A program made the translations under genes and the position numbers. The notes under the pieces are model-generated. The model saw only the letters and a program-made list of their open reading frames with translations. It was not told the origin of the DNA and did not search any database. This document shows positions 1 through 11,319 of a stretch of 64,000 nucleotides of DNA, in pieces. Source of the stretch: Escallonia rubra (taxonomy: Eukaryota > Streptophyta > Magnoliopsida > Escalloniales > Escalloniaceae); NCBI GenBank assembly GCA_033065855.1, contig JAVXUO010001178.1:1-64000 (forward strand), given 5' to 3'. The stretch's first letter is position 1. Each line of letters begins with the position of its first letter.

Positions 1-1827
1 TTGCGAGGAAGGTCGCCAGCACTTTCGCCATCGCTTTCAACTGAAAACTCTGTGTGCATAACTTGGGTCCATACTACGTTTGTGATGGAATAAAAAGGGC
101 ATGTCACACAGTCCTTGGTTCTTGTGACCTTTCGGTAGTACTATTTGATAAGGAAAGTGGTTTCTATTTCAAAGCATCATTAGTGTGAAGTGTGAACATG
201 AAGATCACGTGCTGAATAGGGGAATCTATTTACCCAGAATAAAGCCATGAGTCACATATTTTTTAGAATGATGACTTTTTCGAAATAACATTTTACTGAT
301 TGTATGGCTAAAGTTTACGAGACTTTTATTATAATAACAACGAGTTATCGCGACATACGCGATGCGGAGAATAAAGTTAATAATACGACTTTTATAAGAA
401 AAATAAAGCATCACGTATAAACGTCTATTATCACATTCGTTATAATAAATTTTAAATTATAGAAATCAAACAAGTCCTCATAGATAGTTATTTAAGTTTT
501 TTGTTTTGTATTAGTTTTTTTTTAATATAGAATGTTAGGTGTCGACATTCAAGATAGGTATGTATGTAACACGAAAAAGAAAATTACACCAAAGGTTATA
601 AATGTTTCGAAATTAGAACTACGTTTAAAATGTACTAAGAGTAATGTTACTTAGTTGCACCCGTCTTAAGGTGCTCGGTTTGTTTATGAAAATAATGAAA
701 TTGGATATACGATCTCACATGTTGGTGTCTGTAACATTACTTGCTAAAGTTGGATTTTTTCCCGTCCAACTCCACAATCACCTTCAAGATTCAAAGGGAA
801 ATTATTTTTGGACTGCCCCTTACATTTTATATCGTCGTAGATAAAAAAAAATGGATGCAAACGAAAAAGATTTGTAAAAATCAACACGAGCGAGCGATAA
901 TTCGCTCGATTTGGATCCTACAACGAATGTTCGATGCTTATTTAAGAACCTATGAGAGGGAGAATTCTCAATAAAATATGTAGACAGCCATGGTTGACCT
1001 TATAACAAATCGGCAAGGGTGTTATTGATCACTTTCTGCTCGTGGGAGTCAACTACCTTGAAAGTAGTTATCTAACGGTTTGTTTATCATTTTTTCTGCT
1101 TTTATTTCTTCAAATCCCTTTTTTTTTTCTTCATTTCTACTCTCACATTCTATTTTTAAAAACACCAAATTCAGGCCTTATGTATAGCAGTATAGGCTCT
1201 TTGCAAATTTAAGATTGGAACTTACCTTGCTTATTTTGACATATACAAGGGCTGAGATTTGCTATTTAAAAAGAACAGTGGTGTTATCATATTATATTTT
1301 GGGTAAAGTGAGAATTTTAAACAAAGAAGTTTAAGCAAGTTTCTTGTACCTGGAGAAAGAGTCAACTATACATTTAGAATATCTAAAACGAAAATGATAT
1401 ATTATATTCCTTGTCTTCCCAAGAGATTAATTTGATTAAAGTAAATAATTATGGAGCTTTCCAATAAGATTAAACAGAATAATAAAAAGACTTGCTCGTG
1501 TATTGGTCAATCTTTCGACCAGATTTGACAATGAGGATATATGTGTCGCTCGTCTACTACAGTTTTTAACCCCTTAATCGTAGGTGATAATTCTCGTACC
1601 CTTATTCGGGTTTATTTAATAAATTTAAACCGAAAATCGAAAAAAATATAAAAGCAGCTTGAAAATGGGTAAAGCTCAATCTACATTGTCTATAGCTATA
1701 ATAATATCTTATTGTTGCCAAAAGGTGTATTAAGGACACTTTTGACATTTTAGTACAAGTGGCCTTCAACTTCATAGTTACCATGCTATTTATGTGTCGT
1801 GGTACAATCAGCACACACAAAATAGTA
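1..1827. other. AT-rich intergenic DNA, no gene seen
   Basis: Only short open frames without family resemblance occur here, and none has a plausible promoter or splice context. I see no tRNA, no terminal repeats and no coding-like composition. It is ordinary gene-poor plant DNA ending at the target-site repeat of the hAT element. Confidence 0.6.
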
Positions 1828-2775
1828 CTTATACTCAGGGGCGGACCTATGTTGTGGCAAGGGGGGCTGAAGCACCCCCTCACTTCTGATTTTTTTTTTT
1901 TGGTTTTCGGGAATCGCACCACCCGTTCCCGAGACGCCGTTCCCCGATACCCCGTCCCCGAGACCACAACTCGGCTCTCTCTCTCTCTCTCACAGGTGGA
2001 CAGTGGACGTAACGACCGGCGACTCCACGCGACTGAACGGTCTGAACCCACCTTGTAGATCTCCGACCGGCGACCAGATCTTGAAGAAACGGCACTCAGC
2101 CGGCGACCAAATCTCCGAGTCTTTGTTCGGCGTCCGACCACGCGATCGGTCACCAAATTTGCTTGACGGACTGCCACTGCCTGCCGCCGTCTGCCCACGC
2201 GACCAGTTCTGCTTGACGGAGTGCCTCACCCAATCACATTGCCGACGACTGCGAGCTGCTGCACGGACGATTGCTGGGATTTGCTACTGGAAATTTGTCT
2301 GTTATATGCTGCTTCATCCCAACTCGTGGTGGAGTTGCATCCAGCCGTGGTGAATTTGTCTGTTGTCTGTTGAATATTGTCTACTTGAGTGCTTGACGGA
2401 GTGGCCCACTGTTTTGATAAATTATCATTAATTTGTTGTTATTATTTATTTTATATTTGTATGTCGATGCTTATGCTACAGACTTGAGTTATTTTGCATG
2501 TATATAGATGTCAATACAAATATATTTGTACATTAAAAGTATCATAAATCTAAAGTTTAATTCTAAAATTTTGAGTATCGAAACATTAATATAGTTTAAT
2601 TTCAGTGATTATATAGAGACTTAGTAAAGTTCTTAAATTGCGTTTAATTCAGTGATTATATAGAGATTTAAAAAAATCTCTATATAATATTATTTTACTA
2701 TAAAATTTTTTGTGCATTTCAATAGAATTTTTGGACCCCCTGAAATTTTTTTCTGGTTCCACCCCTGCTTATACT
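1828..2775. mobile_element. Non-autonomous hAT transposon with perfect 8-bp target duplication
   Basis: The element itself is 1836-2767 (932 bp). It starts CAGGGGCGGA and ends TCCACCCCTG, which are imperfect terminal inverted repeats. It is flanked on both sides by the identical 8-bp direct repeat CTTATACT (1828-1835 and 2768-2775), the hallmark of hAT transposition. The 5' half is GC-rich with recurring CTTGACGGA and CCGGCGACCA motifs. The 3' half is AT-rich and holds a duplicated stretch (about 2600-2670) followed by a perfect small hairpin of ATATAGAGATTT and its complement near 2657-2687. No transposase is encoded, so it depends on a relative elsewhere. The intact target repeat suggests fairly recent insertion. 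Open frames inside (for example 1602-2198 and 2003-2353) are by-products of the GC-rich half. Confidence 0.88.
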
Positions 2776-3453
2776 TGAAAAATGAACCTTATATACATGT
2801 TCAGTGCTTCAAAATGTAAAAGGCACAAGTTTAAAATGAATTTATAAATTTTGTTTTACGTTTATCATGCTTGGATCTAGAAAATGATGAATCACCGAAG
2901 TACCCAGTGAGATGGTTAAAGACTAATTCTGAAAGGTAGAAGTTAGGTCTTAACTCGATAGTTGTAGAGCAGATGTTTCATGATTCTAGTAACATTTGAG
3001 CCGACGATCTAAGATCGCTAAATTAGAAAGGATTGACGTGAAATGTAAGGATTAAAAGAAGTCATATCGTAACTTATGTAACATATCTAAAAGTCCTGAA
3101 TAAATGAAATGATTGACTCGAAATCATTCAATATTTTCAATATAACACGGGTTCCACGCGTAAAAACAATAGTAAAAAAATATTGATGGGAAAGCCATCC
3201 ATTCTTAGAAAGAAGTTTTGAAAGAAAAATCTATATTAGGGTAATAAAGAAATCATCTTCACAATAAGATAACAAAACAAGGAGAATTTGAAGGATATAC
3301 TCCAAAAAATATAAGTCTCCCGTTCCAAATAATTATTAGCAACACTTTATAACGGTGCAACAGTCAATTTTTATCTTTTAGCGACAAAAAATAACGCAAA
3401 AGATCTAAACTTTAAAGAATAAATAAACTCATCAAATTTCCGAAAAACAAAAG
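2776..3453. other. AT-rich intergenic DNA, nothing recognised
   Basis: Very A/T-rich spacer between the hAT element and the GC-rich G-box island. No coding frame, structural RNA or repeat boundary is visible. Confidence 0.55.
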
Positions 3454-3860
3454 ATGGAACTAAATTTAGGTGGGGGCAGAGCGGTCCGTGAAAGGTCAAA
3501 TCACGAGAAAAATGCGCTCTTTGCTCCACGTGTCAGGCGATGCGGATGCGTGGAGCATGTGCGTCTGCACCCCAAAATTCCCGATCCCGCGTCGCCCCAA
3601 AGATCAAACTGGTGGCCTCACGCGGAATGTGCCGGGGACCACGTGTTGCGTGGATTATTGGTCGGAAGGAACGTGCACATGGTGCCGTTTGGGATTCTTT
3701 TGTTTACGCCAAGCCCCTTTCCACACACAACGTGTGTGGTGTCCTACTTCAGTTGTTACCGTTTACCTGCGGGGACGGCTAAACTACAACTAACGCCGTA
3801 CGGCTGTCGCCCCGTGTGTGTGTGGAATCATTTCTTTTTTCACGTGAACCCACCGTGAAA
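3454..3860. promoter_or_regulatory. GC-rich island with three G-boxes upstream of the JAZ gene
   Basis: A sharply bounded stretch of higher GC lies in AT-rich DNA about 1.9-2.3 kb before the JAZ start. It holds perfect CACGTG palindromes at 3527-3532, 3640-3645 and 3841-3846, plus a CACATG and an AACGTG variant between them. In the family, JAZ genes are activated by MYC2-type bHLH factors through G-boxes. That this island acts on the JAZ gene is inference from position; it could also be a relic of an unrelated sequence. The open frame 3454-3858 does not resemble a known protein. Confidence 0.5.
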
Positions 3861-4537
3861 ATGCTTTGCCTCTCCTAACACGCATTCTTTCTACCCCCTT
3901 CACCCCTCTCAAATTGTACCTATAATAATAAATAAATAGTTTTATTAATTCTTTATAAATATAACTTTGACGGAACATGTGTTAATAGTTTATGCATGTA
4001 AGTTCTACGCGTTGTAATTATGTTGTTAAAGTCTGACATCTGACTTGTAATTATACTCGAACGAAAGAAGCCGGCAAGACCGATCTCAATTCGCATGTAT
4101 ATGGTATGTATCAGACTTTAACAAATGTAGTACGGAGTATCAATAAAAGGTTCGATGTACTCGTCTCTTTTTTTAACTAGAAAGCTTTAAGTTGAATTAA
4201 ACTATCAGCTTTAAACATTTATTATGCTATGATTAATATTTGTTACTTACATGAATATATCTACTCTTTATTGTTCGGTCCATATTTGCAAGGCTATTCA
4301 CGTGGGTTTTGTGTTTAACTTCATCTGTACTCCTTTCGTTGCTTAAGCGAGTTAATTAAGGTAATGTAACAAATGAGAGTTTTGAGCAAAAATGAAGATG
4401 CACATGAATGAATGAAATCATAAAAGCCATGTTTGGTTGAAAAAGTCCAAGCTAGCAGCCTTACCACAAGAACATTTATGACAAGCGTTTCAAACTTTGT
4501 TCAACTAATAGGATACCAAAATGAGCTACGGTTTAAC
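3861..4537. other. AT-rich intergenic DNA, nothing recognised
   Basis: Spacer between the G-box island and the Tourist-like element. No gene or repeat structure could be supported. Confidence 0.5.
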
Positions 4538-4961
4538 TTAAGTAGCGTTTGAAATCACTTTTAATTTTGATTTTTTATTTTCAAAAAAATAAAAATTAAA
4601 ACCAGTTTAGTTTTTATTTTTTTGCAAAAGTAACTGGGCGTTTGATTACCCAGTTTTTATTTTGAATTTTTTTCTTTGGTGGTGGTTGCGGTAGTGGTGG
4701 TGGGGCATGGCGGCAGGGGCCGACGATGGCAGCCGGTGGCTGTGGCGGTAGGGGGTGGTGGCAGGGTGGTCTCAAAATATAAAGCAAAACTCAAAACTCA
4801 AAACTTCAAAATGAGAGTTTTAAAAAATATTCATGTTTTAAAAATTAATTTTCAAATTGAAGAAAAAAAAACACAAAATGTTTGTCAAATGAGTTTTTTT
4901 TTTCAGTTTACAAAACTGAAGAAAAAACTAAAAACAAAAACGTTTTAAATCAGAGCCTTAA
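4538..4961. mobile_element. Tourist-like MITE (PIF/Harbinger type)
   Basis: An element of about 416 bp is flanked by TTA/TAA on both sides (4538-4541 and 4958-4961), as PIF/Harbinger elements are. Its ends read inward as GTAGCGTTTGAAATCAC and, from the other end, GGCTCTGATTTAAAACG, a degenerate inverted repeat. The arms are A/T-rich and pair loosely. The core (4676-4770) is a GGT/GGC-rich stretch. The same plan recurs at 12827-13213. No transposase is present. Confidence 0.6.
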
Positions 4962-5020
4962 TTGTTTTGTCACAAAAATTCTTTTTCAAGTGAAATAAAC
5001 AACTGGCAATATACAGACGA

Positions 5021-5278
5021 GAGTATAACTTAAATGGTGGTTGTATATTCAGAACAATTGATAATTAAACGACTGTCAAGGATATAACTTAAATGGTGAC
5101 TATATATTCCGAACAATATTGATTAACATATTCTTAACCAGAAGATAAACTATTATAGCATGCAAAACTTTTTAAAAAAATCAAGTTTTATTTACAGCGA
5201 CTCAGCTCATCTTAATATTACAGCGTACAAAACTTTAAAGAAATTAAGTTTTATTTATAGCGATTCGGTTCATCCTAT
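5021..5278. repeat. Two adjacent diverged duplications
   Basis: A block beginning TATAACTTAAATGGTG occurs at about 5021 and again at about 5083 (about 62 bp apart). Directly after it, a block containing AAGTTTTATTTA followed by AGCGA occurs at about 5160 and again at about 5224 (about 64 bp apart). The copies differ at several sites, so they are old. Both pairs lie just upstream of the JAZ promoter. Confidence 0.6.
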
Positions 5279-5439
5279 CGTACGATATTAATAAAAACTG
5301 TTTTACTAAATTTAAGAGATAGTAAAAAAGAAAGACAGACGGAAATAGGAAACGGAGGGCGACGTCGTAAATGTGTTGAAAACCGAGGAGAGCGGTGAAG
5401 CCGAAAAAGTGGACACGCAAGGGACACCGCATTTTCCGG

Positions 5440-5758
5440 AAATGTAAACAAAACGTGCTCGAAACAAAATTTTCAAAAGGATTAAGAAAAGCAAAAGAGC
5501 CAGAAACATTAAAATATTCGAAAAAAACAATCAAAGTCTTAGCGCTCAGGAAAGCCACAACGAAGCCCACCCACCTTAAAAATCCCCATATATTCCTCGT
5601 GCTTTTAGATAAGCTTCACCACCACCTACACTTTGCCCATCAACAATCCCTCCTCCCCCTTTCTCCTTTATATTTTCAGTTTTTGCTGCAACTTCTATGC
5701 GACCCACTTTCTGCACAAGGGAAACAGCCTAGAGAGAGGCATCTTTTCGCCGGAGACT
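5440..5758 (+). promoter_or_regulatory. JAZ proximal promoter and 5' leader
   Basis: A TATA-like ATATATT at about 5587-5593 lies some 170 bp before the JAZ start codon, which puts transcription start near 5620. An AACGTG G-box variant, a known weaker MYC2 target, sits near 5451-5458. The leader after 5620 is pyrimidine-rich (TCC/CTC runs), common in plant 5' untranslated regions. Placement is by motif only. Confidence 0.5.
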
Positions 5759-7759
5759 ATGTCCAGCTCGTCGGAGATTGTGGATTCAGGCAGGTTTGCC
5801 GGCCAGAAGGCGGCCAGGGTGACGGAGAAGTCGAACTTCTCTCAGACGTGCAACCTGCTGAGCCAGTACTTGAAGGAGAAGAGAAGCCTCGGAGATCTCA
5901 ACCTCGGCATGAACTGCAACTTCGACCCCAACGGTACCTTCCTCTTTTTATCTCTTCTAATCTCCATTTCCTGCCGCCTTTTCGCCGGATTTTCCGTTTT
6001 TGTATTGGCCTTTACATTGAATGATGCAGTACGAAGGGCAGTTCGCTATAAATAGAAAAAATGCGATTTTGTTCTGTACCTTTAGCGACGTTTTAGGAAG
6101 CTGCTTCCGGATCCCGCTAATTCGTAGAACCCTACTAGGGTATATATATATTTTTTGGTTCTAATCTTGAGATTTGTTTGGTTTTTGTTCGAAATTTTGA
6201 AATCTGTGAATTTTCAGTCAATTTTGACAAGTTTTTGCCGGTTTAGGCGGTCAAATGTTTCCGTACTTATGCGGTCATGTAGCTAGCATGCTCCCCTATT
6301 ATCTTTCCTGTAATCACGCTCAAATTTTGATTTTGTTTTGGATTAAGAACCAGTCTTAGATCTCAATCTATTTCCACGCCTCCCTCTATATAAACGTGCA
6401 AATCGTACATGTACCCTTTAAAGCAGCACAAGAGGTTGCTTGGTTACAAGTGAAAGAGGGATCTGATGTATAGTTTCTTGTATGGATATGTTGCAGGCAT
6501 GCCGGCACAGGTACCTGCACCCACCATGAACCTGTTTCCTGTGGATGAGAAGTCCGGTGGTGCTGTGACCCGAAATAGGAACTCCATTAACTTTTTCCCT
6601 CAGCAAGCTGGTTTTGGCGCCCCAGTTGCCGCAAAAGAAGTCCCAAAGAGTGCTGATCTTAAGTGAGTTGATAATGAACTTTCCTTTCATTAGCTTCTTC
6701 ATTTCTAGATATGCCCTGTTTACTTTATAAGTGAATATGGAGATTTATATGCTAATTGGAGTAGTTCTTAATTTTATGGGGGTCATGAGTTTGGGCAAAG
6801 GGCGGGGATTATGTTTCTGGCATATAGGGAGCAAGAAGTGGAGTTTTCATTATTGAGACACTTGTTTCATGTAACGTAGGAATCTAGTTGTAGTAATTAA
6901 CAAACTGGTTCCTGTTAATGGGTACTATGATATATGATTTCTTTTTACTGATTCCGGGTTTAATTGATGTACCAGTGTGAACAAGTCGCAGCCTGAAAAT
7001 GCACAAATGACCATCTTCTATGGGGGTCAAGTTATCGTCTTCAATGACTTTCCGGCTGAAAAGGCCAAGGAGATCATGCTTTTGGCTAGTGGTGGAACGA
7101 CCCAGAAGCCGAATACCTTCCCTGCTAACTTCGTTCAAAAGCCAACTGAAGCTACCAATTTGGTTGCGCCTGTATCTAACTTTGATAACAATATGGTTCA
7201 ACAGCCTCCTCAGCCTGTTGTCGCTGGTAATTTTTTTCTTAGCCAAACTATAATTCGTTGAAATGATAAAGATGTCGTTTGTAACAGAGAATCTCATTAA
7301 ATGTTTATTTCTTGCTGTACCAGGTCTACCAATTGCAAGGAAGAATTCCCTTGCCCGGTTCTTGGAGAAGAGAAAAGATAGGTAGGCTTTCTGTAACCTG
7401 GTGAAGCAAAAACCTTGTCTTTGAGAATCCTTCGTGTAAATGTAGCATTTGGGCAAAGGGGGCAGACAATCACAAAGTTGCTGATTTAGTTGCTTTTTCA
7501 TGTGGGGGGAAAAAAAGATCTGTGTGCTCGTCGTGTAACTGCTGCTACATTTACACGAAGTATATAGAAAATTGGAGTTTTAAAATTCATTTGGATACAA
7601 TGAGTTCGATTGTTGAGTTTGTTAGTATATTTGTGCAGGATCATCGCACGAGCACCATACCAAGCAACCAATGCGGCAGCGCCTTCCAAGCCGGGTGAAA
7701 GCAAGTCATGGCTCGGATTAGCTGCTCAATCTCCAGTGCCATTCGAGAACCAATCATAG
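5759..7759 (+). CDS. JAZ1/JAZ2-type jasmonate ZIM-domain repressor
   Basis: Five exons: 5759-5933, 6497-6662, 6976-7226, 7324-7381 and 7639-7759, giving 256 residues. All introns are GT..AG and the frame closes. The N-terminus carries [15 protein letters not shown] and GDLNLGM, as in the JAZ1 N-terminal MYC-contact region. The ZIM/TIFY domain (around residues 122-155) has [20 protein letters not shown], the surface for dimerisation and NINJA binding. The C-terminal Jas motif reads [19 protein letters not shown] then IIARAPY, the COI1 degron and MYC-binding helix. In this family the protein represses MYC2-type factors in the nucleus and is destroyed by SCF-COI1 when jasmonoyl-isoleucine is present. 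The last intron splits the Jas motif between KDR and the APY tail, the conserved Jas intron. The start was chosen because it opens the conserved N-terminus. Very confident of family; JAZ1 versus JAZ2 is not decidable. Confidence 0.96.
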
Positions 7760-8156
7760 CCATATTTTTTTGGCATCATAAATTAGGAGATTATTGCCTT
7801 GAAAATTGGGAATTTTAGCTAAATAGTATTTTTGGGGCATATTGGTTTTTGCCTTCACCAATCCCGTCTTAGATCTAACTGTTGTGATCTTTTATTCCGT
7901 ATGTAATTAACTTTGATAAAATTTCCATCGTTTATTATATTGAATGATAAAGTTCTTATTATGAGTTCTTTGTGAATGGATGCACATGTTGCTGAGCTTA
8001 TTATTAGCTGTTGATGTTACTGAGTTTATGAGTTCAAGATTTGTCCTTCATTTCCCTTGACCAGTTGGCCATCAATTTGCACTTCATAAACTCTGATAAG
8101 CACCCAGACGACTATCTGTGGCTTGTAGTACGAATTTAAGATTTTTTCTCAAAGCG
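7760..8156. other. JAZ 3' untranslated region and flank
   Basis: T-rich sequence after the JAZ stop codon with several weak poly(A)-like signals. No separate gene is seen before the tandem repeat. Confidence 0.5.
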
Positions 8157-8412
8157 TTTGATCCTCGTTCTGCTTGTCCCTTGCATTTTCACGCTCTCAT
8201 TACGAAAGTATCTTAACCTTCGATCCTCGTTCTGCAGTTTCAGGCTCTCGCTACCAAAATATGTGTTCATTTTGTTGCTCTTACGCCGTTGCTCCATGAC
8301 TTGTGACTTGGGATAGCTTCGATCCTCGTTCTGCATTTTTGCGCTCTCCTGACCAAATACGTGTTCATTTTGCTGCTCTTACGCTTTTGCTCCATGACTA
8401 GTGACTTTGGTT
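8157..8412. repeat. Short tandem repeat array, unit about 99 bp
   Basis: The motif GATCCTCGTTCTGC starts a unit at about 8159 (shortened copy), 8219 and 8318. The last two units are 99 bp apart and both continue with GTGTTCATTTTG, TGCTCTTACGC and GCTCCATGACT. The first copy is about 62 bp and lacks the 3' half. No function is evident; the array does not code for a repeat protein with a plausible start. Confidence 0.8.
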
Positions 8413-9950
8413 AGGATAGTTGGCATAATAGCTGCATCAGCCTGGTAAGCATAGTTGTTGCTACTGGCTTCTTATTCTTCAGGGGAAACGGCAGCCTGCC
8501 TCTCAAGAAAGGGACGGGGGAAAGGATCTTGGCTATTGGTGGAAGTTCCTTTTCAATTTTCAATCTTGAAAATGGGCAGACACCCGTTGTGCTATTGGTC
8601 CCTGTGTTGACCATTTCAATCGTAGATCGCCATCACCGTTGTCGTGATTGTCATGTTGGCCTATTGGGGCTTGCATGATTGTTCTTTGTTCTGCCCGAAT
8701 AATTGATACTGCCACCACTTTGAAAAAATAAGCCATAGTTGCCTTTTCCTTTCATTTGATTTCTCACTCCCCATCAACTCAAGAATTGATTCTTTTGCAA
8801 CTTGCGACTAGTGTTTCATAGATTCTGATCATAACACACCCCCACCCACCCCCCGGATCATGAATCTCATGACGAGGGGTATCAAACTTAGATGTGAAAT
8901 CATTTGGCCGCTTGTTTAACCCGATTTATTTACTGTGGATCATGTTTGGTGCTAAGGTAGCAATTACGTTGTGTATTCTGAATTCGAAGTTTCTCACTTG
9001 ATGGAACTATATAGCAAAGGGAAAAGGGAATAACATACTATTTTTTACCAACCATTTGCAGTTGTAGGATTGCAATTCGTCAAACTCATTTGGATTTCTA
9101 AATGTTTGGGAAATGATATTTAAGCAACATAAATGGGTTTTCACAAATTTTTTTTTTTTTTTTTGGTTAATTCTGAACATGTATTTAACGTTCTTTAAGA
9201 TTTCTTAGGAAACATCTTCTTCATATCTTTAAAACCGCAAAAACAAATGGAAAAAATAAGATGGTAACTATTGGCACACTGGCAAATATTGGGGTGGCAA
9301 GTGGAGACTATGGCCACCCCCCAAAATCTTGAAAACTAATAAGTATTTATGCTTATTTCTCCAATAATTTTGGTAAATAATATCAGTATCAATGCTTATG
9401 TTCTTGCTTAAAATAAGAAAAAACATAATCATTCTAATCATCGAATTTATCAAATGAAGCTTAGTTTATAAATAATGATTCTTAATTGATTGTACCATTT
9501 ATTTATAAATAAATAAACAAGTAAAACATCAATTATAGTATGTCAAACAACTTGCCTATGCATCTAATTGATTGTACTATTTATTTTACTTTCCTGTTGC
9601 TCTATTATCGTCCAACATGAACAAATTCAAGTGCTAATAATGATTCATTTTATTGTAATATTGGTGATTTTTTAAATATCATAAAGAGTATAGCATATTA
9701 TTCTTGCAGTTAACGATTTATAATTGCACAAACATGCTTTAGCTACACTAAATTATAAGATCATAAATCTGCCCTTGTCAGTGTTACATTGTTTGAATAT
9801 GGAGTAAGGGGCCGGCCACCAATGTACTAGGAACTCTTTTGAACTATGCACTTGGAACTTGGAAATATGAAAAACATAAACAACAGTTGACATGCATGAG
9901 AATTTTTTTTTTTTTAATCCCTTCTCAGCTCTTACAAGTTTGAGATCAGT
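8413..9950. other. Intergenic DNA, no gene seen
   Basis: Mixed-composition spacer with poly(T) and poly(C)-like runs. A short GGGGTGGCAAG stretch with a nearby GGCCACCCCCC (about 9283-9325) could be an eroded hAT end, but no target duplication is visible. Nothing coding is supported. Confidence 0.5.
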
Positions 9951-10253
9951 GTTTTAAAAGAGGGGTTGGCAAGGCGCACCAAGTGCAAGGTGTAGCACGT
10001 TTGCCTCGTGAACTACAAGTTTAGGCGACGTACCAAAAAGGCTCACGCGTTTTGAGTTGGAAGCGTACGTTTTTTCCGCATGAAAGCGATTTTTTTAATT
10101 TGGGACATAGGCATCTATGCTTTCTCCGGATAAATGCGCTTTACTTGCAATCCACCACGTATAAGTTATATTATACATCTCTATATCTACTCGGCAAGCG
10201 CCCCGCCTCATGGATTGTCAAAAGCCCTACCCTACGCCTTTGCCTTTTAAAAC
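9951..10253. mobile_element. Short inverted-repeat element (MITE-like)
   Basis: The ends are GTTTTAAAAG at 9951-9960 and CTTTTAAAAC at 10244-10253, perfect inverted repeats. Related inner motifs (GGCAAGGCG near the left end and CCCTACGCCTTTGCC near the right end, complementary in part) extend the similarity. I could not find a clear target duplication, so the superfamily is open. Confidence 0.5.
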
Positions 10254-11006
10254 ATTTTTTTTTAATTTGCTAAAAATAATAGAATTTCCATTTTAAAAAA
10301 AACATATGCATTGAACAGTTCTCGCCACCCCAATTAACAAGGGGCCGCCTTCTTTAAACCCGGGCCGTAACGTGAGGAATTGAATTTGTGTAATATTATT
10401 AATTAAAGTCATGGTGCAAGTAGCCATGACCTGAGCTGTATTCTTGGATACCTTCTCTTGAATAAAGTAAGGGGAAATCTTCCACAAACAAACGGCAAAT
10501 AATGTTGAAAGCAAGAAATGGGCTCTGTATCAATGATAAAGAAAGGCTCACGAGCTTATGAAACCAGATAAAATAAGATTAAAATGGGCTAGAGTGTTAG
10601 GAAGGAACACGTTAGGTCGGGGTACGTACATACATTAAGATGAATCCACCACCTAAACTGTGTGTGGACTTGGAGTACAAAACAAAAGAAGAGACTTTGC
10701 TTTTGTAGTATGTATATATATTGTCACGTTGTTCACGTCTTGGCCCCTTTTATGGTTGCCGAGTCCAACAATAGGGAGAGACACATTGATGAGTGTGTGT
10801 GTGTGTGTTGGTAGGGTGGGGGTGTTGCTTTATTGACCCATTCCACATTACATTTAATCTATATGTACGTGTATGTATGTGTGTGTCCTTTCCTTTGTCT
10901 GGTGTACCTCTTGTAATTTTGCTTTCCCGTCTCTCTTCGGGTCCTGTGCTTTACGGTATGTTAAGTATGGTAATATTGATAGTCTTTTTTCTAGTGCTTT
11001 AGGGTC
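10254..11006. other. Intergenic DNA, no gene seen
   Basis: A short (TG)n run sits near 10795-10808. The motif AAGTATGGTAATATTGATAG near 10962 resembles the start of the LTR-like block just downstream. No gene could be supported. Confidence 0.45.
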
Positions 11007-11319
11007 TATTAAACATGATAATATTGTTGAGCTCATTCTCTAACAGCTTAAACTTTTATAGCGGATGGTAACTTGACATAGTATCGGAGTTTTCTGGTTT
11101 GGCAAGGTCTTGTGTTCAATTCTTCCCGCTTGCGTAATTTTCTAATTATAGTGCAATTTGCACTCTGTTTATTTGTGCGCTTGGTGGTGGTGTACCTTAA
11201 TATGTTTCTCCACGTGCAATTGGGGACTTGCAAGTGAAGAAGAGTGTTAAGCATGGTGCACATGGTTCGGTGCCCACTATCTAACATCTTAAACGTTTAA
11301 AGCAAATGGTAACCTAACA
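11007..11319 (+). mobile_element. TRIM-like LTR fossil
   Basis: A block of about 72 bp at 11007-11078 is repeated in diverged form at 11245-11319. Shared anchors are CTAACA, CTTAAAC and GATGGTAAC or AATGGTAAC at matching places. Right after the first block comes AGTATCGGAG, similar to a primer-binding site for initiator tRNA-Met (TGGTATCAGAGC). Such paired tiny LTRs with a primer site and no genes define TRIM retrotransposons. No target duplication is clear. It is non-coding and, from the difference between its two ends, old. Confidence 0.45.

Noticed and set aside
2003-2353. 116-codon frame and overlapping minus-strand frames
   Set aside because: They lie wholly inside the GC-rich half of the hAT element, without family similarity or a promoter.
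5395-6024. 209-codon frame overlapping JAZ exon 1
   Set aside because: It is in another frame over the promoter and first exon of the JAZ gene; composition follows the real gene.
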